From Smittia aterrima (Eukaryota; Arthropoda; Insecta; Diptera; Chironomidae): DNA of 64,000 nt. Within the stretch, counting starts at the first letter, position 1. Each line of letters opens with the position of its first letter. Below the pieces are notes generated by a model. The model made no database searches and had not been told where the DNA came from. It saw only the letters and a program-made list of their open reading frames with translations. Positions 1 through 11,931 of this stretch are shown here, one piece after another. A program made the position numbers and the translations under genes. Location: assembly GCA_033063855.1 (NCBI GenBank), contig CP093830.1, positions 19,344,854-19,408,853 on the forward strand, read 5' to 3'.

Positions 1-174
1 TAATTACGTGAGACGAGTAGGAAGACAAAAACTTTTCTTAACCAAGCACATTCAACAAATGCGGCTCTTTCAAATCTCAAATCTGAAGTTAAAATATTCA
101 ATTGATTGTCTCATTCGAATAATTCCTCAATCTATATTCTTTCGCAGAGCACAAGCAGATAAATGCAAATTAAG

Positions 175-380
175 GTTCGTACTTCAAATATTCATGCGAA
201 CGAATGCAGAACTTGCTGGAGCACCTGAAAAAATCTTTCGCTCGTCATTATGAAGATGATGATTTCTCGATTGAAGAAGCTTGCAAAGTACAAAATAATG
301 AGGGCAATCTGTCTCTCTTTGTCGTGAATGTGGAAAGACGGCAGATGATGCTGGTGAATCTTCGCGAAGATTTCTTTTAG
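175..380 (+). CDS. Possible terminal exon of an unidentified gene
   Basis: A frame with no start codon is open from an AG acceptor-like site before 175 to a TAG at 378-380, 68 codons after two split bases. The translation looks protein-like (acidic stretch HYEDDDFSIEEA, then VQNNEGNLSLFVVNVERRQ) and it has a charged amphipathic N-terminal half (ERMQNLLEHLKKS). No family was recognised. The upstream exon would lie outside the window or in the first 120 bases. The acceptor has a poor pyrimidine tract. Similar open stretches occur by chance in this window, so this is a weak call. Confidence 0.22.
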
Positions 381-3300
381 GGAATTTTAATTTTGAGGAA
401 ATTCTATTTGCTTTGGAATTTTTTTTTATTAAAAAAGTGATTCAGGAAATTTCTAGTTCCTCGAAAAACCGGGATTTCGAGAAACTCTTCCGTTAAAACT
501 TATCAAATTTAGGCTGAGTGTCTTTCCGAATGAAATTGGTCGTAAGAGCCGAAAGAAAAGAGTCTGATCTTGGCAGTTGCGAAGACAAAGTTTTATTTAT
601 ATTTTATTTTATGAAAATTTAATGAGTAAAGAGCCGGAAAGTTTCTTCTTGGTCGAGAGTTACCTTCAGCGCACGACGACCTTGATAACGACAACGGAAA
701 TGCCAAAGTTTGTCTTTCTCCCTTCTCTCTCTCCCTGTGTACATTTTCCGACGAAGTAATTAATCAAAAAGCACTTTCGGCTATGTCAAAATCAACTGAT
801 TCAGAAAATTTCATTTCTCAGATCTCTTTCTCGAGATAAGTGAAAAAAAAATTCTTTACAAATTGAAGAGAGAAATCTACACGCATTGCCAGACAACTTA
901 CAACTTGAAAGGTGTCGTGTAAAGCTCATCGTGCTTTCATCTCGAAATCAAATTGATTGTTGGTCAATATTGAATGTGACATCTGCAGACACATCAGCAA
1001 ACAACCGAACAATGTTGTCTCGGGGAAAATGCGAAACTTTGCCTTTCTTTCATATTGCGAAACGTTTTTTTTTTCTTTTTGCTTTTGCTCGCAACCAGCG
1101 GAAATGCGGAGGAGAAAACTTTTCACCGCACAACGGCTTTATTCAATCAGAAGAGAATCGACGAGGAAAAGTTTTGATGTTGTTGTGTGCTTTCATTGCG
1201 AAAAACCATTTATTTGATAAACAAATGGAGTTTGTTGTTCAATGAAAAGAAACTTTTCCTCGTCTCGTTTGAGAATTGTTTAAGGCACGCCGGGGGCTTT
1301 CGTCAAGGTGAAAGTTTCTGTATCTCCCCAGAGCGGCAAACGAAATCTTCTCTGATGGGCTGTCAGCAGAAAAAAAAAGTTAGTGGACTCATTCGATTGT
1401 CAATAATGTTTAAAACTAATGTCCTTTCATTAACGTCAGCACGTTCAGCTAAATCTCGCTTTGAGTTGAGATGAGGAGATGAATTTCAATTCATTGAAGG
1501 GCTTTTCAAAGAAAAGTTTTCTACTTGACGGTGGTTAGAAAATTCGTAGAATTCTCTCGTTCTACGATAAGCTCTTCAAACAATTCTAAAACATTTTAAA
1601 TCCTTGAACGACAAAAATTTTCAATCTCCAAAAATAATTAGAAATTTGAACTGAGCTTTAAAGTTTTTCTATTCATTTAATGCGAGAGTAGGAAAATAAT
1701 TATTTTGCCACAGATTTTTCCGGAGTGATTTTCGGACAACAGTCGGAAAGAAACAACAACTTTTAATTAAACTTTTGAATGCTTTTTTAATCAAATTTCA
1801 TAAAAGTTTGTTGCAATTGTTTGTGATGTTTCCGAAATGAGCGAGAGAAAACTCTCATTGTCGAATTTGCTTCTGCGATGAATATTCCGACATTTCCCTC
1901 TAAACATTTTATGCAAATAAGCTGGCGCACGCTTTAGTTGTTGCGGAATTTGTGATATTTAAATTGCATGATTTCACATCCGATGACAACATTAAAAATA
2001 GAATTTCATTTGGAAAATTACATTGAGCTTTTTCGGAAAATCAGACTCTGCCAGAAGTTTGTCAACAAAAGCCGGATGGAATTTGAATAAATTCGATCGG
2101 AATTAATCGTCATGATCGGGTTTTCGATGAGAACGGTCAGCATTTTGTGAGATGTGTGTGGTCGCCACGATGCCAGAGAAACGTTTCCCTTTAACCATCC
2201 ATTTAATCTCTGCATGCAGTGAAAGGCTTTCATTCAACTTCTTTTTTTTCGCAACAAATCCGATTGAAATCTTAATTCAATTTGCTCTCGCCTCAACCCC
2301 AAAGCCGATCCCACATATTTCGCTTCTTTTTTTAGAACCATCGGGCGCTTTAAATTCCACATTCTGACTATAGCTCCAAACACATTTCCCTCTTTAACGA
2401 TTTCTTTTTTTTTGCGCTTGCCGAATTAGACTAAAAACCATGGAGAAAATTATCCCTCGAGAAGCATTTGCTGTGTTGATGGAAAATCTCGGAAAAACAT
2501 CTTCGTACAGACGTTGCTCTTGAAGACCCAACAGATTATCCTTTCGCATTATTTGTCATCAGTCAAAACGAGTGTGATGTAATTTATGGTGAACTAGACA
2601 AAAAGCTTCATTCGCCTGCTCTCAATATGTTACGGGCTTTGAAAAAAAAACCGGTCGACGACGCAATTTTCCTGTCGGTGTCAGGCCAACATTTCCCTTA
2701 TGTCATCGTTGTCATCCCCCGACGTTCACGGCTGGCTGAGAGCACAATTTTAATGGCTCTCATTGAGAATTCACATAATTTAAAGGCAGAAATTCCCACG
2801 GAACGCGCAACAATGTTCTTGAAATTATCCCTACACGGCATCGTGTGAACTAAGCTAATTTGCCTGCCACGTTCACTACAGCTGATGTGAAAAATTATGC
2901 TAATTTTCATAGGAAATCTGTTTGATCAAAAGACATAAACGTTACACGAACTGCTGGAATCTTGAGACAACATCGTCAGACAATTTCATTATGAGATTTG
3001 AAGTCTCATCGCTTCTTCCTATTGATTCTGAATGTTAAATGAACCCGTTAATGCTGAGATATCTCTCTTTCTCGTAATGAACAAGAATTTTGTAATAAAA
3101 TCTTCATCGGAGGATTTTAAAGGAGAAACGAAAAGTTCAAGGCTCAAGTTAATCGCGAATTCGCCGAACTCCTTCAATATCCGCTTCTCATGGTTGCGTC
3201 ATCTCAGTCTCTGTTTGGATTTTCATTTATCAAAAAGCTTTTCATGAAAACGAGGAACAGTTTCTAGCTGAACAAGCTAATTCCGCCGTCTTCACGCGCG

Positions 3301-6300
3301 ATGTTTCGTTCGCTCAAACGAGCTCATGGAAATGAGATTGCGAGAGGAATTCAACGATAAGACTTTTGCGAGACTTCTGTCATTGGCACTCAAGGGAAAA
3401 TTCATTCGAGCTTTTCCACTCTGTAATTTTTCTCAATATGATTGATTGCCTTTCTTTCGTTAATTGACTTCGGCATTATCGAGATTTGTATGGCTCCGCA
3501 CCGACAGAGATCTAATCGAGGATGAAAAATTGAAAACAGCGCTTTCGATTGGCACGAGCCAACTCCAACTAAGTGGAATGTCTTCGACGGAAATTGATTT
3601 GTGTAGAGCGTGGGCCGCAAACTTTTCTCATCAGCTCACCGCTGAATGCCGATCACTTTTCTAAGGAAATTTCTACGTTGAAAGCTTTTCATTATCTCAT
3701 TAGAGAGGGTCGTCTAGTGTTAAGTTTATGTGATGGCAAAAACACAAATTTATGCTTCTACTGGGAAATTTCTATTTTAATGTTTACGGGTGAAGATCGG
3801 GAAGATGAAAATGCAAATTTTTTGGCTTCGAGCATGCCACAGAAAGTTCTTCTCTCTCTCGACAACTTTAATTTCTCGCTCCGGATAATTTCAGTTTCAA
3901 CTCACACTAAAATTATTATTCCAGCAACAAGAAGCGGACAACGAATGCAAAGTTGAACATTAAAATTAATTCTGTTGATTTTCTGTGCGGTTATGTTAAT
4001 GATATGCGATGTTCTCGCTTATTTCTCTCTTTTTTTGGTGTTGAGGATGGGGATAGGGAAGAAGTTTTCCGGTATCATCGACACAAGCTGTTTCACAAGC
4101 TGAAACTTGTTTTTTGAGTGCTGGAGAGTGCTTTCCCTCCGAATTAGGCATGAAAGAATTTATGAGCTGTGGCTGAAGGTTTATTATCTTCATGGAGGAA
4201 AATTGTTGGCTATAAAACGAGGACATTAGGAAAACATGTCACGTTTGCCTCCGAGGAAGAAAAGGACGAGACGAGAGACATGTCCAGTGAATTTCACGAC
4301 GATCATCTTTGATTCAACTTTGATTTTTCCACTGTCACACGAAAATAAAAAGAAAGCAAACAACTTCGGAGTGACGTGACAAAGTTTTCTTCGAGTTTGA
4401 AACAATTTAAAGATTTTAATTCCTAAAATTTTCATCAAAATTCTTTTCACGTGAGAAGACGACCCGAAAGTAATTTAATTTCCCTCGTCTCCTTTTTGGG
4501 AGACTCCAAAAGCTTAAATTAACTTGAACTTGCTTTTTTACCACAAAAACTTGGAACGAAGCTAAATGATGGAAACCACAAGTTTAGAAAAGTTTTCCGC
4601 CGCAAGAAGAAACTTTCTCCGAGGCGACGAGAAGTTGATTCCAATCCATTAGGTCGTTGCAACCAAACTTATCTTCATGAGTAAGTCGTGTAGACGACAT
4701 AGCAAAGCAAGTAAAATATTTGATGAACACAAACAATTTCGTAACAAAAGATTCTTTGAGACGTAAGCGAATGTAGAGAATGAAACCTGGAAGCTGAATA
4801 CAAAATTGTTTCAAAGAGTCCTAGGAAATTTTTCAATTTTCTACTCAAATCACTCGAATAAAAATCTTGACATTACATTTATATTCATAAAAGCTCTTTT
4901 ATGAGCAGATGCCTGCTAATGTAGCTCTCGGGTGCATTACTCTCAATCCTGTTGCACAAAGTCTTCCGATCTATTCAATAAACATTTTATTTGCAGCTTG
5001 CAGGCAAATAATCTGCATCCTTGAACTCAAATGCTCGATTTATAAAGGAAAAACAAGAAATTTTCTTTCATGAAACTTTCAGTTCTCGTCATGAATATTT
5101 CAAAAAGTTAAAAACATTTCACATCAGGATATAGAAAAGTTTCCTGTGGCTTCGATCGATAGGAATCCGCTACTCGCAACAGGGGTGCAGTTACTAACGT
5201 GTTGAATTTATCCGGAATGTTTCGAGGATCAACTGACATTAATTAGACTGCTGGGAAATTTTCAAATGAACTCGCAAGCAGGAATTTCGAGTAATTAATT
5301 TGCAACCGAACTTCTCCGCATTTTGCGAAACTTTTCCTTATCGAGGAAAGTTTTGCGATGAACAAGAATTTTTCTTTAACAAACTCAAATGCTGTGCGAT
5401 GGAAAATTGCACTCACTAAGTTCGATAGTCGTTTCGTCAAATTTTTCTGGAGAAACTTTTCTTGCAAAAACACCAAATTCATCGTAAAACTTCCACATGT
5501 AAGAATTTGATTTAATTGCGAGAAAAAACGTCAAACGACCCGTAGCAAAGTTTGTTTGTGAAATGGATTAAACAACTTTTCCCATGAGATGAAAAATGCA
5601 TTTTCTGCTAAAACCGTTCGTTAACTACGTTTACACAAATTCGCATCAGCGACACAAATTACTTCCGATTGAGTTTCATGAACGAAAACAGCGGTGATAG
5701 GTAAATTTTCGATTCTGACTAAATGGGCAACATGCGACGGATGTTTCGGATCATTAATAATTAATTTTATAACTTAATTGTCAGAGCTTCGTTATTATAG
5801 TCCACAATTAACATGAATATTAACGCACATTTGCTCGAAAAAGCTTTATGTTTTAATTCCGCAGAAAATTTTATTTGCAGCGTAAACAATCAACGAGGCA
5901 TTTTTATTGTGGTTGTCATATGAGGGACGACTTCAGGAGCAGCTGAAAACCGAAGCCAAAATGAAGCTGTCGCCTGACACAATCAGCTTAATTGATTTTC
6001 ATTGTTCGAGATTCGGTTTTTACTTGTATTATCAAAATTTAATTGATTCGTCGAAATGTTTTCGGAAATCCATGAAGTTGACAATAACATGAAGAGAAAG
6101 TTTCGATCTTCAAGTTCATTGAAAGCATTTTCAATCAAAAGAGCATCTATTGAGATTCTCGATGGTTCTCGACAGAATGAAGTTTCTCTTCAACATAAAG
6201 GCGGCGACTTGAATTAGATTTTTTAGTTTATCCACTTCGATGCTAGCAAATGCATTGCTTTCAATTGAGCTCAGCTGGGAAAATGAAAACTTTGTCTGAT

Positions 6301-7430
6301 GCAGTTTCAGGTGCAGATTCAAGATTCAGGAAATAAATAATCTTCAGGATTATTGATTGAATCATACAAGAAACTTTCGAAAGAAAAACACGTTGATTGG
6401 AAGTTTGCAAAATCCTTGGCCTAGTTCACAAGTTTTAAAATTCCTTGAGAATCTTTTTCTTCCACTCAACATTGTAAATTCAATTCTTTCCCCCGCAACA
6501 ATTGAAAACCTCCTTTATCACTTGAGACTACGAAGGAAATAATCGAAGCCATTAACACAAGCAAACGAGTGACAAAATTCCCATGCCCGATCTACATTAA
6601 ACTTTGCCTTAAAACAAATTAATGCAGCAATAAAGTTAGCAGCAATCAAGTCCACCCGCATTTCAGTTTTGGTTTTACGCTCTTTGCCGTTTATTCGTTT
6701 ATTCATTCGCTATGAAAATAATCTTTTTTGCGCAATCTAAACTGAACCGCATCAAACAATTCGCGAGAGCTGTAAATGAAAATTTAAAAAATACAACGAT
6801 TACGTTTTTGCTGATGAATAAATCGTTTGGGGAGGTTTCTCATCTCGTCCATTGCTTGAAGCGTTTTTAGACGATTGAGATTACAGTGAACAACGAAAAA
6901 CCTTTTCAGTTCTGTCTAAACACAAAACCTCAACGCAAAAAATGTGAGAACAATCGAAAATTTTCAATTTCACGGTTTAAATCACGCATTAATGTTTAAT
7001 CGATTTAAAGCTTTCGTTCGCGAAGATTGTTTCCGGCATGATAAGTGCTTTTAGATGCCGAAAGCCGTTGAACGAAGGACGCGGATGAGAAAATAAAACG
7101 CTTTCTTTAGCTCTTTGCCGGTATCTCTTAAATATTTCATTAAACGAAATCGTTTTAAGTCCGGTGAACCTTATAATCGACGGACTTTTCTCGCGATTTG
7201 AAGAGTTTAGATAAGTTCATCAGCTTGTCTCGAGTTACGGAGAGTAATGAACTTGTGCAATATTTATGAGTAAGCAATTATTCGTTCTCAAGTTAAGTTT
7301 GGCGAGACCGTTTATGTAGTCCTTGAATCATCAAGAATTCTCTTCAATCTTCTGAATTAGAAGAACGCCACCTTGAAAAAAGTAATTGAATCTCACAGAT
7401 GGCGCTATAGCTGATTTTCGGGATTTATTC
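381..7430. other. Non-coding region, no recognisable gene
   Basis: About 7 kb of AT-rich DNA with many short oligo-T/oligo-A runs. Open frames up to about 120 codons exist on both strands, but none resembles a known domain, and opposing frames overlap one another. A frame ending at about 2848 stays open for roughly 125 codons without recognisable similarity. No tRNA, rRNA or transposon end was recognised. It could be intergenic DNA or the long intron of a flanking gene. Confidence 0.5.
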
Positions 7431-7664
7431 GTAAATTATGGAACCAAAAAAGTCTCAAGCTTTGTCGTCGAGAAAAGCAAAGGAATTTTTTTGTGTTTTG
7501 CTTAATTACAAAATCGAGATTTTCTGTTGCCATGTTAAACAGCTATTGATCGAAATTTTAAGTTTTAAACGCTTTTCTAATGCCAGATCATTTTCTGAGA
7601 AAAAACCATGAATTTAAATAATATGGCACACTGCATTGAATCTGGAGCGGAATGAATTGAAGCA

Positions 7665-8498
7665 CAATTGAGAGACGCTGATATGTGGGAAGCTGTTGAA
7701 AATAGTCCGCATCAGGATGTCTGTGAGTTATATAATTTAATTTATTTTCTGAACATAAAAGATTTTTTTTTCAGCTATTCAGATGGAGGTTTTCCACCTA
7801 AAGTTTGTGTCTCAACTGAGCAGCGCAAACAACAAAAAAAAAGAATTCGCAAAAATATACTTTTTTAGACGAGTTTTGCTAAAAATTGTAAGATGGATTT
7901 TCGTGATAGAAATTATTTCTAAATTTTTATTTAGCACACAGGAGAGCCGAACGCTGAATTCATTATACATGTAGATTACAATGAAGACGTCGTGCTTAAA
8001 ATTTTTGAGCGTCAAGGAAACAAAGTTTCGCAAGAAAATAAGATAGCTTTAATTGCCGATGAGGGGACATCTGATTTGCAAGGAATTATATATAATTATA
8101 TATAATTATATATAATTGTAAATAATTGTATATATTTGTATATAATTGTAAACAATTGTATATAATTGTATATAATTATAAATATTTGTATAAAAAATAT
8201 ATATAACCTGAAATTGCTGGCGCACACATTTATTTTGAGTTTTGATATACAATTGTATATAATTACATACAAATGTTTACAATTGTATATAATTTTTTAC
8301 AATTATATATAATTATTTACAATTATATACAAATATATACAAATATATACAATTATATACAATTATATACAATTATATATAATTATATATAATTCCTTGC
8401 AAATCCCCCCATCCGCCGATGAGCATGGAGCTCACGTCAACGAGTCATCATCCATAAGATTGACTCTTTGTTCGTCTGGAAGTGGGCCAGCAATTTGA
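7665..8498 (+). pseudogene. Unidentified multi-exon gene interrupted by a foldback element
   Basis: Three exon-like blocks join in frame: about 7665-7722 (ends T before GTGAGT), 7775-7887 (before GTAAGA) and 7935-8063. The third block is cut after codon GAG by a 351-bp AT-rich element. The same frame resumes at 8424, just after the duplicated 9-bp target, and runs 24 more codons to a TGA at 8496-8498. Removing the element and one target copy restores continuous reading through IALIADE then HGAHVNES. That is good evidence that the sequence was coding. Visible segments include MWEAVENSPHQDV, MEVFHLKFVSQLSS and FIIHVDYNEDVVLKIFERQ. I do not recognise the family and the 5' end is unclear (an ATG at about 7439 is possible). 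With the element in place the product is truncated, so it is called a pseudogene or insertion allele. Confidence 0.42.
8064..8414. mobile_element. AT-rich foldback MITE, 9-bp target duplication (Mutator-like?)
   Basis: A 351-bp element flanked by the direct repeat GCCGATGAG at 8055-8063 and 8415-8423. The ends are inverted: GATTTGCAAGGAATTATATA reads inward at the left (from about 8073) and its complement ends near 8405. Both outermost ends read GG inward. The interior is almost pure TATATAATT-type sequence forming a long imperfect inverted repeat around a short unique centre (CCTGAAATTGCTGGCGC). There is no coding capacity. A 9-bp duplication with GG ends suits Mutator-like elements. The class is inferred; the insertion itself is directly visible. 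Confidence 0.7.
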
Positions 8499-8788
8499 TG
8501 AAATGCTTTCTTTTTTAGTCGCCTTTTGCGTGCACCCTTCAAAGTCCACTTTTTCACCATAAGAGGAAATCGTTACGGAGGATGTCGACATCAAAATTGT
8601 TAGGTAACATCAAAAGTGGAAATTCATGTTTAAAGCCTTTTAGCAAATGCATTAGATGAAATATTTATGAAACAATTAAGCGACAAGTAAATTTTTTATT
8701 CAAGCTGCAATGAAATACATTTCTCAGTTCTCCGGTAATTGTGAATGAATCAACTTGACTCGTATCAATTGCAATATTTCCAAAAGAT

Positions 8789-10105
8789 ATGGAAAAGGAA
8801 ATTAATAATTGTTTGATTCTTTTTGAGTTTTTTGGAATGCAATATTTCTCACTAAAAAAGTTAGAATGTAATCATTTTCATCGAAAACCTTCAATTCTTC
8901 GCAAAATTCAAATGCTCCTCACTGCACTCTTGCTCTCAGTTTCGTTTGGATTCTTTGCTTCAACAGCAGATGCACTTGACTCAGCTGAGACAGCTTCTCC
9001 AAAGAATATTCTGATGACTACGATTCAGATGTACGCGAAAGTTAGTCTCGTGTCTGTGGTTTTCGCGAGTGTTGTTCAATCTTATGTCTCGACTCAAAGA
9101 ATTAAAAAACTTTTTGTAAATTCGAAAGAAATTGATCAATTGAGTCTAAAATCTTTTAATATGAAATTTAATTTCAAGAAAGTTCGGAGAGCTGCGTGGA
9201 AGAGATTTACAATCTTTTATTTTTGCTACGGAATGTTCCACATCGCCGTGACGATTTTTCAGATAATTCAAGGCAAACGATTTTTTCTTTTAGCGTCAGC
9301 TCTTGCAATGCTCTTCGTTAGTTACTTGTTAATGATCGTGTTAAAATTTGTTTTTTACGTCAGCCTCGTCAACGATCAACTTGAATTCCTTAAACAAATT
9401 CTTGAAAACATTTTTCAACTTCCACAATTGAAAATAAACGGAACAATGACATTTCATGTTTTGAATGTAAAGCCACTGCAGTCCTGGATGGAAACAGAAT
9501 CTCTTAGGAAAATCATTTTGTCGCGAGAGATTTTCAATAAAATTTATGAAAACGGAACAATTATTAATGAAAGCTTTGGAGTGATTACGATGACTATTCT
9601 GGTTTGTTTAGTCACGCGATTAACTTCAGCAGGATACGAAGTTTACAGGATTTTATTGAGTGGAAAAGATGCGTTTCTATTGCCAGGTACGTCTTAAATA
9701 ATTTAAAGTTTTCTCAATTTGATTTTAAATATTTTCACTTCGTTTAGAAATTATCTACTCAATAATCGTGTTTATTATGACGTTCACAATTCCCGTTTTC
9801 TACTGTCACGAAACCCAAAACAAGGTGAAGTTGAAAAGTATATTTAGAATTACATTTAAGAATATAATTTTTGAGAGTAGTTGATGAAAATCATGTCAGC
9901 CATCATCAAACTTGAAACCGAGAAAAATGATCAACTGACAAAGGAATCTCGTGACTGCCTTCAAAGATTCTACGTGCAAATCGGAAATCAGCCAATAACT
10001 TTTTCTGTAATTGGCATTTACAAGATCGATCGACCGCTCGTTGCCGCAATCATCACCGGAGTTCTTTCTTATCAAATAATTCTTCTTCAATTCTATTCGT
10101 CATAA
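8789..10105 (+). CDS. Gustatory receptor (7tm_7 family), intact
   Basis: Exons 8789-9686, 9748-9824 and 9881-10105 join in frame to about 399 residues, normal for an insect gustatory receptor. The last exon ends SYQIILLQFY, the TM7 signature of this family (TYxxxxxQF form), preceded by IYKIDRPLVAAIITGV. The long first exon carries about six hydrophobic segments (for example LLTALLLSVSFGFFA and LALAMLF-like stretches) and the INESFGVITMTILVCL segment typical before TM6. It should be a ligand-gated cation channel subunit in the dendrites of taste neurons; the ligand is unknown. Introns are 61 and 56 bp. A second in-frame Met 16 codons in (MQYFSLKK) could be the real start. A truncated paralogue of its 3' end, including about 190 bp of downstream sequence, lies at 31.6-32.25 kb. 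Confidence 0.85.
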
Positions 10106-10630
10106 ATAATTTTGCCTGTTAACTAAAACTCAAAAACGAATAACATAATCAATGGGAACGAATAACATAAACTCAAAGCACGCAAGCTTTTGAAACATTT
10201 TTAACTGCATTTTGTTGAATCTTAAACATGAAAGTTTATAAATAAAAACAATTTCAAGTGAGCTTTCAAAATTAGATTTGCGCCAATGAAGACTAAAGTT
10301 GTTTTATGACACTTTATTGATCACAGAATTGAAACACAACTTTCCACAATTACATAAATCAAAAGAAGTGCTTGCTAGAAAAAATGTTATGAGCTCACCG
10401 ATAATGCGTAAAAGAAATTTAAATTTTTTTTGTGACGCATTCTTGGAAAAGAAGACTCTAAATCAAAATTCTATTTATGCCTTGCTCACCTCTCCTGCTT
10501 TTAAGAAAAAATTTATTTCATTCTTCGGATGAAAAGCCCTAAACACTCCCACCAATCGTTTTTTAAATTAAATTTAACTAAGTTTCACATCTAAATTATA
10601 TTCAAAATTAATGGATTTTAAATAAGAAAT
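10106..10630. other. 3' flank of the gustatory receptor, no gene
   Basis: The first 190 bp or so, to about 10295, are homologous to the DNA downstream of the truncated GR copy at 32068-32255 (shared block with GCACGCAAGCTTTTGAAACA). They are probably 3' UTR and flank. AATAAA-like signals occur near 10240. The remainder is AT-rich and shows nothing recognisable. Confidence 0.5.
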
Positions 10631-10788
10631 CTATAGAAAACGTTACGTTTCTTACGTCAAAATTCATAGAAAAATTATTAAAATTCTATAGAAATTTCAT
10701 GCCTTTCTTTAAAAAGCCATAGATTTTCTATAGAATTTCAATGTTTTTTCTATGAATTTTGACGTAAGAAACGTAACGTTTTCTATGG
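10631..10788. repeat. Inverted repeat, about 60-bp arms
   Basis: The left arm begins CTATAGAAAACGTTACGTTT at 10631. The complementary right arm ends at 10788 (AAACGTAACGTTTTCTATGG). The arms also share CTTACGTCAAAATTCATAGAAAAA and then diverge slightly, around a 30-bp centre. The flanks to 10920 hold further CTATAGAAAATC motifs, also seen near 27.08-27.15 kb. It is probably a small foldback element; no target duplication was made out. Confidence 0.55.
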
Positions 10789-11299
10789 TTTTTCTAGTTA
10801 AAATCTATTAATTTCCCAAGTAATTTTAATAGATCATAAAGTACACATTAAATTTCTATAGATTTTCTATAAAAAATCCATTGGATTCTATAGAAAATCT
10901 ACTGAAAATCTATAGGTTGGTGTGTGGTCACCCGGTGTGTGGTATGGCCAGGCCCAAGCTTTCGATATTCGGGAGATATTCGGAAAGTATTTTGATTGTT
11001 GGATGACACTTTAAGAATTCTTTGATCTGCGCTGCGATATTTCATTGTTGGGAGGTTATTCGATGTGATTTGAACTTCTTTTAAATCAAAACATGACGTA
11101 TAATATAAGTCGTAGTACCTCTCGGACAATGAACCAGTGATACATCTTTCTGATCGACACAAGCTTGAATTCAAGTTGTGACGATCAAAAAAAAAAGGAA
11201 GATATAGAGGTTCATGCGGTTTCGCCAGCCTAGTCAACTCCAATCCAATCCAAAATATTTCAGCAAATTTCGAACAAGTCTCGGTGGAGTTCAAGAGAC

Positions 11300-11470
11300 G
11301 TACTGAAAAGGATAACGCAGTTTTATCGAACCTGAAACATTGTTTTTTCAATAAAATGATGGACAATGTCATTTCTTTTTTCTTAAATTTTTTTAGTGCG
11401 ACATTGTGCTGAGAGAAGTTGCAATTAAAACTCACAATGATAGCGGGTTAGCGCATGGACTGAGCCTACG
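11300..11470. repeat. OR-cluster repeat block A (copy 1)
   Basis: A block beginning GTACTGAAAAGGAT and running through TGATGGACAATGTCATTTC and GTGCTGAGAGAAGTTG to the motif AGCGGGTTAGCGCATGG. It recurs at about 24830-25020. Shorter relatives of its right end (AGCGTGTTAGCGCAC) lie at 18535, 28215 and 34250. It belongs to the repeated intergenic DNA of the OR array. It contains no convincing gene. Confidence 0.55.
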
Positions 11471-11479
11471 CAAACAACA

Positions 11480-11930
11480 AAATGATTTTTTCGGAAAGGG
11501 CGAAATGCATGTCATGTGAATTTCATGTGAGATTCATGTTAATTTTTAATGTGAAATACATCAGATCGAACTCAAGTGACTTTTATTTAAGTTTCATGTG
11601 TGAAAATCAAGTGAATTCGATGAGAATATTTTCTATGATTCATAAGCTTCTTCTGACATTATCGTCACAGTACTTGACCCACTTTCTGCGCGTGTGATTT
11701 AATTTTAAATGGAATTTTCTACGCGGAGTGATGTGAACTTTCTTCTTTCTCCTTTGGTTTGTCTAATAACAGAGGGACTTTGCAACAGTGATTCTCTCTA
11801 TTAAAGTGGCCGAGAAGGTTTTTCTAGCGAAGTGATATCTTTTTCTCCATCTTTTCACCAATTCCCAATGAATTTCCATTTAGACAAAAGAGTTGATACT
11901 GATAACAGTTTTCGGTGAGAGCAACAAGTT
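11480..11930. repeat. OR-cluster repeat block B (3' flank unit, copy 1)
   Basis: This block follows the 3' end of the minus-strand OR gene. Landmarks are GAAATGCATGTCATGTGA, AATGTGAAATACATCAGA, TTTCATGTGTGAAAATC, ACTTGACCCA, TTTCTACGCGGAGTGATGTG and TTGATAACAGTTTTCGGTGAGAG. The same order recurs downstream of the other minus-strand ORs at about 18750-19180, 22100-22535, 25050-25480, 28430-28810 and 34435-35055, and partly at 21540-21620. It marks the tandem duplication unit and probably includes 3' UTR. Confidence 0.75.
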
Positions 11931-11931
11931 C

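Noticed and set aside
886..1245. 119-codon frame
   Set aside because: Low-complexity translation of oligo-T runs, no recognisable motif, contradicted by overlapping frames.
2445..2848. About 125 open codons ending LSLHGIV
   Set aside because: No start, splice or family evidence; length is within what chance gives in 64 kb.
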